From positions 11,870,416 to 11,934,415 of the forward strand of contig NC_062998.1 of the NCBI RefSeq assembly GCF_023078275.1: DNA of 64,000 bases. Direction: 5' to 3'. The DNA comes from Leguminivora glycinivorella. Taxonomy: Eukaryota > Arthropoda > Insecta > Lepidoptera > Tortricidae. The translations under genes and the position numbers were made by a program. The stretch's first letter is position 1. Every line of letters starts with the position of its first letter. The notes under the pieces were generated by a model. It was given only the letters and a program-made list of their open reading frames with translations, did no database searches and had not been told where the DNA came from. Positions 44,497 to 55,718 of this stretch are shown here, piece by piece.

Positions 44497-45337
44497 GTAT
44501 GAATTTTTTGAAACGAACGTTTCTAAACAAAGGTATTGTTCCTTTTGTGTTGAGCGGGAGCTTCTGTATTTGCACGCGCTAAGACAACAAGAAGCAACTG
44601 TATCCTGATAATTGTAAGGTTCAAATCTGTACAGCAGCAAATTTGAGATAGATTATTTTGGAAATGCGAAGCGATAGACCACACCGCTATAGGTGCGAAA
44701 ATACAGCGCTTCTAATACTTTGATACTTGATGGTGTAAGTATAGTACATATAGTTATAATAATCATCGGTAATATGTCAGTCTGTATAATAAAAATAACA
44801 CGTTTAAACAGCGAAACTGCCAGATTAAAAGGTTGATAAGCACCTGGCACCTTAAGGTGTCATCGCAAAGTGACAATAAACACTGATAAGGTTTTTCAAT
44901 CTGACCGCCATTGTTATGTTTTGTTATAAATACGGTTTACGGTTTGTTTAGTTATTTATGTTATTTTATATATCAAGACTTGTACCTAATATTTATGTAA
45001 TTACTATTTATATATTGCTATATACAATTGGTGATTGTTAACAAAATCATTAATAAAAAATAACAGTGATAATATACGTGTTTCATTACTTACAGCACCA
45101 CCACCAAGTATCAAAGTATTAGAAGCGCTGTATTTTCGCACCTATAGCGGTGTGGTCTATCGCTTCACATTTCCAAAATAATCTATCTCAAATTTGCTGC
45201 TGTACAGATTTGAACCTTACAATTATGAGGATACAGTTGCTTCTTGTTGTCTTAGCGCGTGCAAATACAGAAGCTCCCGCTCAACACAAAAGGAACAATA
45301 CCTTTGTTTAGAAACGTTCGTTTCAAAAAATTCATAC
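44497..45337. mobile_element. 841-bp foldback element with ~240-bp arms and TATA target duplication
   Basis: The ends GTATGAATTTTTTGAAACG and CGTTTCAAAAAATTCATAC continue as near-identical inverted arms (about 44497-44734 and 45101-45337), including the word GTGTGGTCTATCGCTTC. TATA flanks both ends (44493-44496 and 45338-45341). The roughly 365-bp centre is AT-rich without an ORF. It is non-autonomous; class uncertain. Confidence 0.85.
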
Positions 45338-45368
45338 TATAGTAAGTATTAAGGTGTAGGTTAGGTGT

Positions 45369-45608
45369 GATGACCGGTCTGGCTCAGTCGGTAGTGACCC
45401 TGCCTGCTAAGCCGCGGTCCTGGGTTCGAATCCCGGTAAGGGCATTTATTTGTGTGATGAGCACAGATATTTGTTCCTGAGTCATGGATGTTTTCTATGT
45501 ATATAAGTATGTATTTATCTATTTAAGTATGTATATCGTCGCTATTAGCACCCATAGTACAAGCTTTGCTTAGTTTGGGGCTAAGTTGGTCTGTGTAAGG
45601 TGTCCCCA
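45369..45608 (+). mobile_element. tRNA-derived SINE, full form
   Basis: The tRNA-like head (GGCTCAGTCGGTAGTGACCC as box A, GGTTCGAATCCC as box B) is followed by the body GTCATGGATGTTTTCTATG and TACAAGCTTTGCTTAGTTTG, ending near TATTTATTATTATT. It is not called a tRNA gene because it continues into the SINE body seen elsewhere. Confidence 0.8.
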
Positions 45609-46250
45609 ATATTTATTATTATTACCTACTAGGTATCTGAAGACTGAATACGTCAGAAGAACGTTATATGGAGTAAGTTACAGCGGGGAAAATCCCGACT
45701 GGGGGTCAATTGTAACTGATCAATTTTTTCCCTTATTACACTATTGAGTTCCACTACATGTATCCACTGAACACGCCTACCGTGTATAACCGGTGGACAC
45801 TATTTAATATTTATTTAGTTTAATTTGTTAGTTTATTTTAAGATACCTAGTTCTTAATAGTCAACTTATGTTGGTATATTTAATGAATTTAAAATACATT
45901 TAATAATGCAAATGTTGTAAAACGTGGGAAAAATGGATCAGTTGCATTTGCCCCCCAGTCGAAATTGTCCCGCTGTACCCCGTCCAAATCTCCATTATAG
46001 ATTATAGGTACTTGTTTTCCATACACGGGATAGAAAGTAATATATTCATTTTGAATTCGTGTGTAGCGAAAATGCAACCGAGTATTATTCTGATTTATTT
46101 TCAAATTTCGACAAATGGACGAAAACTGGCACAGTAATCGTACTTAAAACTGAAGCACGAAACTAAAGCCCAATATCAACCTTCGTTCTTTCCATTATTA
46201 AGGTTCACGTTAATCATGATAGGTTATGGGCCTATAACGTACTTGTTTCT
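45609..46250. other. AT-rich intergenic stretch
   Basis: No gene recognised. A short word, ATTGTCCCGCTGTACC, and similar pieces suggest decayed repeats. Confidence 0.4.
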
Positions 46251-46705
46251 TATAGTATTTTATGCAACAGGTGTTTAAAGGAGGTCAAAAAAGACGAGTG
46301 GCATGGGTAACAATTTGAGGCGAAGCCGAAAATTGTTATTGAGACGCCACGAGTATATTTTGACTCAGTTAAACACCGTTGCATACAATACTTTTTCTAC
46401 GACCTTTAATAGTTTTCTTGAATAACTTTCGTGAAATTCACACTGCTTCCTGTATTTTGACGCAAAGGTTTGCACTTTCCGCGCACTCGCGCAGTGTCGT
46501 TATAAGGCGTTGCCATGGTTACAGAGCCAAACAATGCGTTTTCAGTTTTTTCGATACTGCGCGCATGCGCGGAAAACCGGCGGACGCTGGCTTTGTGGAA
46601 TAGACCTTTATGTAGGGTTTTAAAGATCTATGCACGACCCTGTAAATGACGAATAACAGTTCGGGAGTAGAAAAAGGTACATAAAGGTATGTATAATAAT
46701 ACACA
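46251..46705. mobile_element. Dispersed repeat, inverted partner of 62955-63745
   Basis: GTTTAACTGAGTCAAAA, CGACCAAAAAGTATTGTATG-like and GGCTTCGCCTCAAATTG words recur in reverse at 63596-63745. Flanking pieces (GGTCGTGCA...TTTAAAACCCTACATAAA) recur near 63010-63045. Confidence 0.6.
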
Positions 46706-46935
46706 GCATTACTATGCAACATCATTTATTGCGCAAAGAGAAATATGTGAACAATGCATGATAATAAAAACAAAACTGCATCTTCTGCATCATAGAGGCC
46801 CTTCGGTTATAATTGTATTATCGAGGACTAAATAAAAATCGTATTCACGGAAAACCTAGAAGTACAGTCGCCATCAGAAATATCGGAACACGCCTCTATT
46901 GTCCAGGCAGGCAAGCATGCAAATTATAAAACATC

Positions 46936-46980
46936 AGGCCGTCCCTATCGCACTTACAAATAGTGCGATAGGGACGGCCT
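46936..46980. repeat. Perfect 19-bp hairpin AGGCCGTCCCTATCGCACT
   Basis: Exact inverted arms at 46936-46954 and 46962-46980 are separated by 7 bp. The same stem occurs at 62480-62522 with different flanks. Confidence 0.8.
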
Positions 46981-47163
46981 TGCCGGCCATCTGTTAAAAG
47001 TGCATGTTGTGATACTTGTAACAGCTTTGATATTTCCGATAAATCTGATGGTGTACCACCGTCAACATCTAAAATAGCTCATGCGCGTCTTGCTTATTCA
47101 AGCATCACAGATAACTAAAATCCAACGTTCATTTTCCGCGGTGGTGCTGGAGGGTTTCCCTGT

Positions 47164-47378
47164 GGGAGCCGATTTTTAAATCACGACCGTTCGATATCAC
47201 GGACTTCGAAAATAAGTATTTTCATTACATGGCGGTTCTATTCTACTAAGAGAATTAAAAACGAGTTATTGATACCGCTATATTTATATTTCTATAGGTA
47301 CTCGTAGGGCTTTGAATAAAAGTAGCATTTTGCAGTTTTCCACAGATCGAGCGGTCGAAACTAAAAAATCGGCTCCCT
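47164..47378. mobile_element. Inverted-repeat element (GGGAGCCGATTTTT ends)
   Basis: GGGAGCCGATTTTTAAATC and AAAAAATCGGCTCCC face each other. Related to 22432-22550. Confidence 0.55.
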
Positions 47379-47685
47379 GGTGGGTTTATTAAAGCTGGCA
47401 AAAATGAGAAAAACGCTTGTCATTTGGTAAATAGCTAGAACATTTATAGAAACAACAATTAAAAACAAATAAGATTTTCAAAATAAAACTAATTTTAATA
47501 TGTGCTCAGCTGTACCAGCAACCAGGGTGTTTTTCTCCTTTAACAGCGCTTATAACAATTTTAATTAAAACTCAAATAATAGGTAATAACTGGAATCTGC
47601 AAGGTGATCATCATTACACGTAATGGAAGTACAAATTTACAATAGCTTTTTTGTAAACATTATAGTACCTAAATATTCCGAGTAA

Positions 47686-47829
47686 GGGCCCATTTAGACG
47701 GTACGAGAACTCGCATACGAGTTTTATTACATTGCGGTATTAGTTGGTTGTGCAAAATTGTATGTAACCTAAACAGCCCGCAATGTAATTAAAGTCGCAT
47801 GGGAGTTCGCACGCCGTCTAAATCAGGCC
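47686..47829. mobile_element. MITE with GGGCCCATTTAGACGG ends
   Basis: GGGCCCATTTAGACGG and CCGTCTAAATCAGGCC are inverted over 144 bp. Inner arms include ACTCGCATACGAG and CATTGCGG/CCGCAATG-like pairs. Confidence 0.65.
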
Positions 47830-47941
47830 TAAGGCTTAGGCAGTCTGCAATTCTACTTCGTCTTCTTTTAATCGTCTATAATGCTATGTCGACAGCATAC
47901 AACCTTCCTCTCCTTCTAACTCATGCCTGTTGTTATATAGT

Positions 47942-48076
47942 CAAGTATCGCTTAACTTCGAACTTGGGTAAATCCATTCTGCTATAAGGTTTATTATCTT
48001 TCAAATCATATTATACTTTTTTTTTAATCAACCTTAAAGAATGGATTTACCAAAGTTTGAAGTTAAGCGACACTTT
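47942..48076. mobile_element. Small inverted-repeat element (TCGCTTAACTTCGAAC ends)
   Basis: AAGTATCGCTTAACTTCGAAC and TTTGAAGTTAAGCGACACTT are inverted, with GGTAAATCCATTCT and AGAATGGATTTACC inside. Confidence 0.65.
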
Positions 48077-48867
48077 CTTATCTTGTCTACATTATTCCTA
48101 TATGATCCACAAATCTAACTCGTCACTATATTTTGTTTAAGTCTTCTGTAGTAGGTACAACACTGAGGCGATATAGGAATACTTAGTAGTGATTTGCGAC
48201 TAGTTACCATGGATCATACTAGGGATGTGTACGAGTTGGGAAGGATACCAGGTATGTCGCAAAAATAGGACAGTAGACCATAATTATGACAATATAGACT
48301 AAATAGAATTGTGGACAGGGGCGGAGAACCTAAGCTAAGTGGGCATACAAGGCAAGATTTGAAATCTGATGGTTATTACAATAGTGTTCACAGTATTACA
48401 ATGGTGGTCCCATACTGGCCTGTCATATAACGTTATTATAGTATTGTGTGGCAGAGATTCCATAGCTCTCATATCAATGTAATATAAACAGCCAGTTAGT
48501 GACCACCATAATACATAATGAAATATGTCGCACACATGCGTTGTGATAAATGTTGTTATAATTGTAGATTACACTGCGCATGATTCAAAGACCTCATATC
48601 ATACATAACTACATTACGGAGGTAACTGTTCCATCGCATAACATTATGCAAGTCACCCCCATTGTTTAATTCCTAATTCCGTTATTAATTTCTTATCAGT
48701 ATTAAAATGTGATCATAATATATTCACAACTGAAATCATATTAATTTATTAGCATAATCGTAGTTCGTGCATAGAATTCTTAATAACATGTATATGTAGT
48801 AACAGAATAAGTTTTAGGGAGCAGCAACTCCACACTATGTATTTAAATTTTATACTATTATGACATT
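48077..48867. other. AT-rich intergenic stretch
   Basis: No gene or clear element recognised. Confidence 0.45.
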
Positions 48868-49290
48868 GATATTATCTTTTAAACATATAATATCGACATG
48901 AATTATTTCTGATAATTTTAAAATGGAGATTGTTCTATTTAATATTATCTTGTAAACATATAATATCGACATGAATTATTTCTGATAATTTTAAAATGGA
49001 GATTGTTCTATTTAATATAATATAGACATGAATTATTTCTGATAATTTTAAAATGGAGATTGTTCTATTTAATATTATCTTGTAAACATATAATATCGAC
49101 ATGAATTATTTCTGATAATTTTAAAATGGAGATTGTTCTATTTAATATTATCTTGTAAACATATAATATCGACATGAATTATTTCTGATAATTTTAAAAT
49201 GGAGATTGTTCTATTTAATATTATCTTGTAAACATATAATATCGACATGAATTATTTCTGATAATTTTAAAATGGAGATTGTTCTATAGA
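48868..49290. repeat. 73-bp tandem array 3' of the zinc-finger gene
   Basis: Six copies of a 73-bp unit contain ATAATATCGACATGAATTAT and AAAATGGAGATTGTTCTAT. The spacings from one GACATG to the next are 73, 57, 73, 73 and 73 bp, so one copy has a 16-bp deletion. Copies are otherwise nearly identical. The array lies about 350 bp beyond the stop codon of the minus-strand gene. Confidence 0.9.
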
Positions 49291-49638
49291 ATTGATAAAC
49301 ATTCTGTAGTTCACTTTAAGTTATGGTATTAATGAAATTACAGATATTATATTATTATATATGTACTGTGATACTCCATAAAAGTTAAAATAGTGTTAAT
49401 CTAGTTTTAAATTTAATACTATTTATAATAATCACATTTAAAATTCTTTAAAATATAACAGTTACAACAATAAGTCTATCTATATCGTTCATCTTAATGT
49501 TTTTAAATTATCCAATATAATATGATTTGGTATTACATGAATTGAAACATTTTATCTAAGGACAGAGGTGTTTATAGTATATAGAAGTGCCACAGTTCAA
49601 GTAATCAGTGAAAAGTTATCAATGTCAAACTCCTGGTC
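49291..49638 (-). other. Probable 3' UTR of the zinc-finger gene
   Basis: The AT-rich sequence directly follows the stop codon on the minus strand. No firm polyadenylation signal was chosen. Confidence 0.4.
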
Positions 49639-51419
49639 TCAGGTCTCCAAGTCGTAGTAGTTGTCATCTATGGGGAACTCGGGCTCATCCTCCTTCTTTA
49701 TCTCCGGCTTCTCATCAAAGTTGTCAGTGAAGTGGGACTTAATGTGGGCCACTAAGTCTGCTTTCTTCTCAAAAGTGAGCCCACATTCAATACAAGGCAA
49801 GTTCACAACCAGGCATTCATGAGTCTCCTCGTGTTCATTAAGTTTGTCTTTCCTGTTGAATTTCTTATCACATTGACTGCATGAGAAAGGCTTCATTCCA
49901 GAGTGAAGGGTCACATGCCGATCTAGATCTTTCTTGCGAGAAAATTTCTTAAAGCATATTTTGCACTGGAAACCTCTGTTTCCAATGTGCGCTATTGAAA
50001 CATGAGTCTTATATGCATCTAATGAGGATAGCTTTTTTGGACATTGATGACATTTTATATTTTTCGGCCTGTTCTTATTAGATACTGGTTTTAGTTTTGG
50101 AGGGGATGTAGTTAGTTTTCCTGAAGTAGAAGAGGTTTTATGTATTTGGTTAATAAAACTACTAACACCAGAAATGTGGTCTGGTACTCGAGGAAGATCA
50201 TAGTCGGCACCTTGGTGGGTGGGAGAGGTCAATAAGTTACTGTAAGGGTTGACATTGACCACCATGTCCTGTGTCTCCTGCTCATTATCTATTTCTTGTT
50301 CTTGGTTGGGACTGGCTGGTCCATGCCTTACTTCATGTTTGATTAGTTTATCTCTTCTACCAAATGTCAAAGGGCACTTTCGGCATGCATATGGTTTCAT
50401 ACCAGAGTGGACTAGGACATGGCGCTGTAAGTCGTTGTGGCACACAAAGCTTCTCGGACATAAAGGGCAAACATGTGGCTTATGGCCCGCATGTATCCTG
50501 AGATGCTTGCTTAAATTGGTGTTACGAGAAAAGCTTTTCAGACAGTATTGGCATTGAAATGGCCTGATTCCAGTATGAACTATTGCATGCTTCCTTAAAT
50601 CTGATCTGCGGCTAAATGCCTTGTCACACTCCGGGCAGTTATAAGGCTTGTCATTGCCATGTACTTGCTTGATATGCTGGACAAACTGTGTTCGCTCAGG
50701 GAATACCAAGCTGCATTCTATACATTTATATGGTAGGTTAGGATCATGGCAAGTAACCTCGTGTTCTTTACACTTATCTTGAGTAATGAAGGCTTGATCA
50801 CAATACTGGCACATGGCAACATTATTGAAGAATGACTCTGGCATATGGTCTCCATCTGGGGTGTTGTTATGTTCAGTGGTATCAGCGTCGGGTTGGTCTG
50901 CATTATCAGACTCCTCTGAGGAATCATAGTCTAGGCTGGGATCTACTACCATAACTACACTGTCTTCTACAATGTAATCTTGTTTGCTTACCTCTTGCGT
51001 GGAGGTGTAGAAATTGGACATCTCTGAGGAATTAGAATTTTCTTGTTCATTTACTCTATTTGTGATCTGTCTCAGTCTTGTTTCATTCTGGATACATTGA
51101 AGGCGAAATTTGGAACATTTATCTACTTTAAACAAGCATTTGTAGCAGATTCTTCCAGGAAGGCCATCATTAGGGTCCATCTATAAACAAAGATAAAAAT
51201 ATTGATATGCATATAGATTTCTGTCAAGTACAGTTATTTAAGTACAACTATTTGATTTATACCAACCTGAAGTTCCGCAAATTCGGCGATTTTCGAGGTT
51301 AGTGCCGAATTGGTTTCATCATCAGGCGCGGCTCCAAAAATCGAAACCATCAGAGAGCTCTTGTTCAAACACAAGCGACATAGCGTGTGGAAATTTGCTA
51401 TTATATAGGAATCTTCCAT
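49639..51419 (-). CDS. ZAD-containing C2H2 zinc-finger protein (564 aa, 10 fingers)
   Basis: Exon 1 is 51419-51267 and exon 2 is 51180-49639; the 86-bp intron has GT/AG borders and sits in phase 0. The N-terminal ZAD is completed by the splice: C14-x2-C17 from exon 1 and C63-x2-C66 (ICYKC) from exon 2. An acidic, low-complexity linker follows (about 120-165). Fingers 1-6 lie at about 175-338 and fingers 7-10 at about 428-535, several joined by TGxKP-like linkers. The C-terminus has a SUMO-type IKKE motif in an acidic tail. ZAD proteins dimerise through the ZAD and bind DNA in the nucleus; this arrangement is an insect-expanded family. The target is unknown. The start is the ATG just before the ZAD. 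Confidence 0.95.
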
Positions 51420-52090
51420 TTTCAAGTCCGTAGAAATTACTTTGAACGATACGAATCCAAACCGAACACTCGAACGAATCACAGTCAGACAAAGAAAATA
51501 TCGATTAGAAACAAATATAGACACTGAGTTGAAATAATAACAGGGTTCTGCGGCTAGGGCTCGCGATCACTACTACGCAACCGTTCGATGCGAAGGGGCA
51601 ACTAGGGCGATGCCCGCCCGTCAGGGCTGCGCCAGCGGATGTCGAGCGGCGCCTCGCCTGTCACCCTCCACGCGATGTTCGCAGTGCTGCATAATATCCC
51701 TCACTAGTACCTTAAGTTTGTGCTCATCATGAAGTTTTAAATTACAACCTGAATAATAATTACACGAAATCGTTTTTTCAGCAAGTAAAAATTCAAATTT
51801 GAATGTGTTTGAATCTATCTAGGAAGGTGCAAAAACGCGCTACTTTCGCAGAAAAATGACATGAATTCCTTACAAATGAGTTTTCGTTACGCAGTCGACT
51901 TATTGAACAGCACATCAGGTAACTTTTCTATTGGACGTATGTAAATTGTGAAGTGTTGTGTCACAATATTAGCCAATGCGAATATAGCTTTTGTTTCCAA
52001 CAAAGCGACCTGAGGAGTGGAACACTATTTAAGGACTCTACAGACACGTATGAACCAATACAATGTAAAGGGCTAAACTTACTGGCGTAC
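51420..52090. promoter_or_regulatory. Probable promoter region of the zinc-finger gene
   Basis: The sequence upstream of the minus-strand start turns GC-rich at about 51545-51690 and then AT-rich. No TATA box can be assigned. The GC-rich patch could be a CpG-rich promoter or an unrecognised upstream exon. Confidence 0.35.
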
Positions 52091-52357
52091 CGCGTGACGT
52101 GACAGTCTTAGAGTGTAGTCTTCTTTATGTGTACCTTATAAAATATCGCACCGTACATACGCGTGAGAGCGAGAAAAGAATAACTCTTACCACGACAAGG
52201 TCGTCCATATACTATTCTGTCAGTCAAAGAGCATTGAATCACTACTCTCAGTGGGAGCGAGAAAGAGTTATTCTTTTCTCGCTCTCACGCGTATGTACGG
52301 TGCGATATTTTATAAGGTACACATAAAGAAGACCACACTCTAAGACTGTCACGCGGG
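52091..52357. mobile_element. Foldback element with ~90-bp arms
   Basis: The arms start GACAGTCTTAGAGTGTAGTC and GACAGTCTTAGAGTGTGGTC (reverse complement), and run through ATATCGCACCGTACATACGC to AAGAATAACTCTT. The centre is about 75 bp. No ORF. Confidence 0.8.
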
Positions 52358-52369
52358 ATGTATATCTAG

Positions 52370-52690
52370 ATTCCTAAAGTTTTTTCTTCGATTTTTAGAT
52401 CGCCTAATATTTTTTGGCATAATGATCATTTGGCCTAATTTAAATGTTCTAATATTGTTTCGCCTAACGCCGTTAAAACCCACTTTTTTAGAAGCGATTC
52501 GGATTTGTGTGAGGTCACGGTTCTAACCTAACCTAAACCTACCTTTCTAACAGCGAATCGGTTCTGGGTAATGTCATTTTTGGGGCAAAATTTAAATTAT
52601 GCCAAATGATCGTTAGGCCAAAAGAGCGTTAGGCATTTCATAATTCGGCCAAATGAGTTAGGCCAAGTGATTTTCGAACAAACGTCATTA
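52370..52690. mobile_element. Repeat of GCATAATGATCATTTGGCC words
   Basis: The TGATCATTTGGC and GCCAAATGATCGTTAGGCC words occur in inverted order across about 300 bp. Probably a small inverted-repeat element. Confidence 0.45.
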
Positions 52691-54000
52691 GGAATGTAGA
52701 GGTAGTCCCGGTACGGTCATGTGTTATGTTATAGCACAGAATATATAAAAGTACAAGTACAGAAGGCTCACTCTCAACAACCTGTCACCGGACTGCATGC
52801 GACATTGAGTTCTATTGCGCAGCGTGAAGGTTGTCAAACTTTATGGGCCGCGAACTCGCGGCCGTTTAAATGTACGGAAGAAACGTGGAGTAAGCCGCCC
52901 CTGGTTATAGCACCAAAGAATATAATAGGGAGCTCACTTGCAGTTGCAGGATAGTACCTCTGTGGATGACCTTGGTACGGTGCGGACCACCGCACTGTAT
53001 CTACCAGGGTTAGCACTTAGCTAAAAAATACGCTCGCTCTCGCTTAGGTACATACGTGAAGAGTTGGTGAAAAGCAAGTGAAGAGTATGAAGATAGTTTG
53101 AAGGTTGAGGTGCGGTCGAGTGTTAGCTACTTAATAATATATAAATATATTCACGCCTATACTTTCAAAAGAGCAAAGCTCATGAAAGTTATAGTGCCAC
53201 TTTTATGAATGCCGTGCACTCGTACTGATTCGTCCAGATTCCTATATTCCTCAGGTGGTGTCCACTATACTCGCCAAATCGAATCGCAATTATTCTCCTT
53301 TTATACATTACTATGAAACTGCGTCCATTGGCGACGTGTACCGTTTATACACCGTGTTTCCGGTATCACTCAAAACCTCAGACACCCCAACTGATTTTTA
53401 TTTTTTTAAACGTATCTAAGAATGTTCATTTTTTAATCTGATGATTATTATTTTTTCAAATTGAATTTTTAATTTTCTGTGCAGCTCTACTCGGCTTTTA
53501 ACTCTACCCTCAAGAAAATAATTGCTAGCTACCATCACAAACCTTCAAACTGTTTAATTATGTACGTTACTGCAACGACATAAGGTTTACCAATAGACAG
53601 CTATGTCACTGTAAAACACATTAACCTGTGTCACAGTAAACTTCAAATTGGACAGGTGACGCCACGGAAGTATAACTAAAGGGTGACGCAGTAAGCAAAT
53701 TTAAACCTAACATTCAAAATGACAAGGTTGTAATTAGGTAAGAGTTCAATTTGTTATGATTTATGATAATCTATAAAATTAAACTGACGCACAACGTCTA
53801 TCTCGTAGAAGAAAAAATAATCGTCCAAGTAACCAGCCAGTATTAATACCCCTAAATACTGAAAAAGGTATACAACCTCCGACAATATGATATGCACAAT
53901 GTTGTATTACGAATTTGTAGAATGGGCACATAAACAATAAGGTCAATAAGTAATAATACAAATTAAAACAAAAAAAATTGGTTGTCTGTAAAGTCGGTTT
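52691..54000. other. Intergenic stretch with repeat fragments
   Basis: A block at about 52740-52820 matches 12370-12440. A minus-strand open frame at 52834-53016 and others have no recognisable features. No gene is called. Confidence 0.4.
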
Positions 54001-54955
54001 ACGGACGGTAGTTTAACGTGATAACGTCAAACATTACAGTAGTATAGACAGGGGCGGTCAGAGTATAGCAAAAGGGGCCCGATTCTGGGACTTTTTTCAC
54101 GTTTTTTTATTTATTTATTAAAAATACACAAAAGTTAACAGTATTTCACCAAAGCACTTATGTGGTAATATAATTACGTACATGTTAAATTGACATAAAT
54201 AAAAGCAAACACACTTAAAAGTTAAACTATGGTTATTACATTAATCACCTAAGGAGTGTAGAGTCTATGAACCTTAAGAGTTTTCTGTAAAACACACCAA
54301 CACTATCAGCAAATATGTCAATATCGTCTGTCTCCAACATGATGCGGTTAAGAGCAGCTCGGGCTCGAGCGGTGCGCCGGCCGCCGCGAACAGGCGCCGC
54401 CGCCGCCGCGCCGGCACCGCGCCCGGCATGCCAACCACCACATTCGCTCTTGGCACTTGCAGCCCCATTCTCTCAAGCCCGTGCTAGAGTGCTAGAGTAG
54501 ATGACGCATCCGTATGCGTCATCTACTCTATGGTGAAACAGTTGGCGGTAATGCATTTAAGGAGAAAACTTATCATTCATTAAAGAAAATTGCAGAAAGG
54601 AGCAACTTTCGTGACCGATTGCGCGAAAACTATAATATGAGATATTTGTGTAAATTCACTTCGTTCCTACACGCTTTTTCTGCGGTTTTGTCAGAAATCG
54701 AGAAAAAGTTTCAGAGGGGGAGGGTTGATGAAAAATAACTTCGGCCTATAATCTACATATCCCAATTTAAAAAAAAATCTTCCATTAATTATGCCAAAAT
54801 TTTCATACATCACTTTCCAGGAGCAACGTCTGGTTTCTAGAGTTTGAAGACCAACCATTCCTGTTAAGAATAGAGATGGATACATATATGGGTAATATCC
54901 GTACAGTCGTTTGTAAATGTGCCTACAGAACTTCCTCTGCACTCTTTCTAGCATA
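54001..54955 (-). mobile_element. Non-LTR retrotransposon fragment (reverse transcriptase C-terminal part)
   Basis: The minus-strand frame 54954-54691 reads LERVQRKFCRHIYKRLYGYY and then FLTGMVGLQTLETRR, the typical region after the reverse transcriptase palm in jockey/CR1-like LINEs. Beyond it frames are broken. A GC-rich stretch (54340-54430) and a T/A-rich end near 54110 may be its tail. Defective. Confidence 0.7.
54506..54533. repeat. Hairpin GATGACGCAT/ATGCGTCATC
   Basis: AGTAGATGACGCAT and ATGCGTCATCTACT lie almost back to back inside the LINE fragment. Confidence 0.6.
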
Positions 54956-55068
54956 GTGTTTTGTTCTTATTAGAACGAAAGAAACAGTTGAGTATTATTG
55001 AAGATTTTTGATTATCAGCTCGGCTTCATGGCTTTACGAACCTTAGCTCGGACCATCGAATATGAAAC

Positions 55069-55106
55069 TTATAAACTTCTTTATACACAAGGGTATAAAG
55101 AAGTTT
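55069..55106. repeat. Hairpin ATAAACTTCTTTATAC
   Basis: ATAAACTTCTTTATAC and GTATAAAGAAGTTTAT are perfect inverted arms with a 6-bp loop. It lies within an open frame (54998-55279) that has no recognisable domain. Confidence 0.7.
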
Positions 55107-55186
55107 ATAACCAGGTGCTCCATGACACCATTGCACCAATCTGTCGCCAGCACCGCTACACTTCAACGGCCAAGTCACACAACATC

Positions 55187-55421
55187 CATACTAATATTAT
55201 AAATGGGAAAGTGTGTGTGTCTGTTTGTTTGTCCATCTTTCACGGCAAAACGGAGCGACGTATTGACGTGATTTTTTAAGTGGAGATAGTTGAAGGGATG
55301 GAAAGTGACATAGGCTACTTTTTGTCTCTTTTATATCCCCCACTTCCTTAGAATGGAGGATGGAAGTTTGTGGAGAGATTTTCGAATTTAACGCGAGCGA
55401 AGCCGCGGGCAAAGGCTAGTT
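55187..55421 (+). mobile_element. Interspersed repeat ending GGGCAAAGGCTAGT
   Basis: It begins CATACTAATATTATAAATGG and ends GCGGGCAAAGGCTAGT, the fullest plus-strand copy here. No ORF. It resembles Lep1-type Helitron-like repeats of Lepidoptera (from memory). Confidence 0.7.
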
Positions 55422-55591
55422 AACTATAATAATAAAGAAATCGCAGTAAGGAACTTTATGTAGATTTCATTACTTTTTAGAGATAAACAGGCAGCTCCAT
55501 CGAGACGGCTATTTTTTACAGAATGTTTTTGGTGGGATATACATAGGCATATTAGGTATATAACACTACCAAGGTATCTATTGTCTTAGTC

Positions 55592-55718
55592 CGTTTTCAC
55601 ATTATCCGATCCGATATCGGATGTCGGAAGGATTTAAATGGAAAAAATCCAAGATAGTGCCTGTAATGTATGGGGTATCAGTCCTACATCCGATATCGGA
55701 TCGGATAATGTGAAAACG
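55592..55718. mobile_element. MITE with CGTTTTCACATTATCCGAT ends (copy 2)
   Basis: The ends CGTTTTCACATTATCCGATC and its reverse complement are perfect over more than 25 bp, including CCGATATCGG. Same family as 35366-35480. Confidence 0.8.

Noticed and set aside
45369..45440. Functional tRNA gene
   Set aside because: It has box A- and box B-like words, but the sequence continues directly into a SINE body that recurs elsewhere in the window.
54315..54500. GC-rich plus-strand frame with Ala/Arg repeats as an exon
   Set aside because: It lies within a decayed LINE fragment on the other strand and has low-complexity composition only.
54998..55279. Open frame MKIFDYQLGFMALRTLART as a gene
   Set aside because: It overlaps a hairpin and runs into a common interspersed repeat; no domain or splice support.
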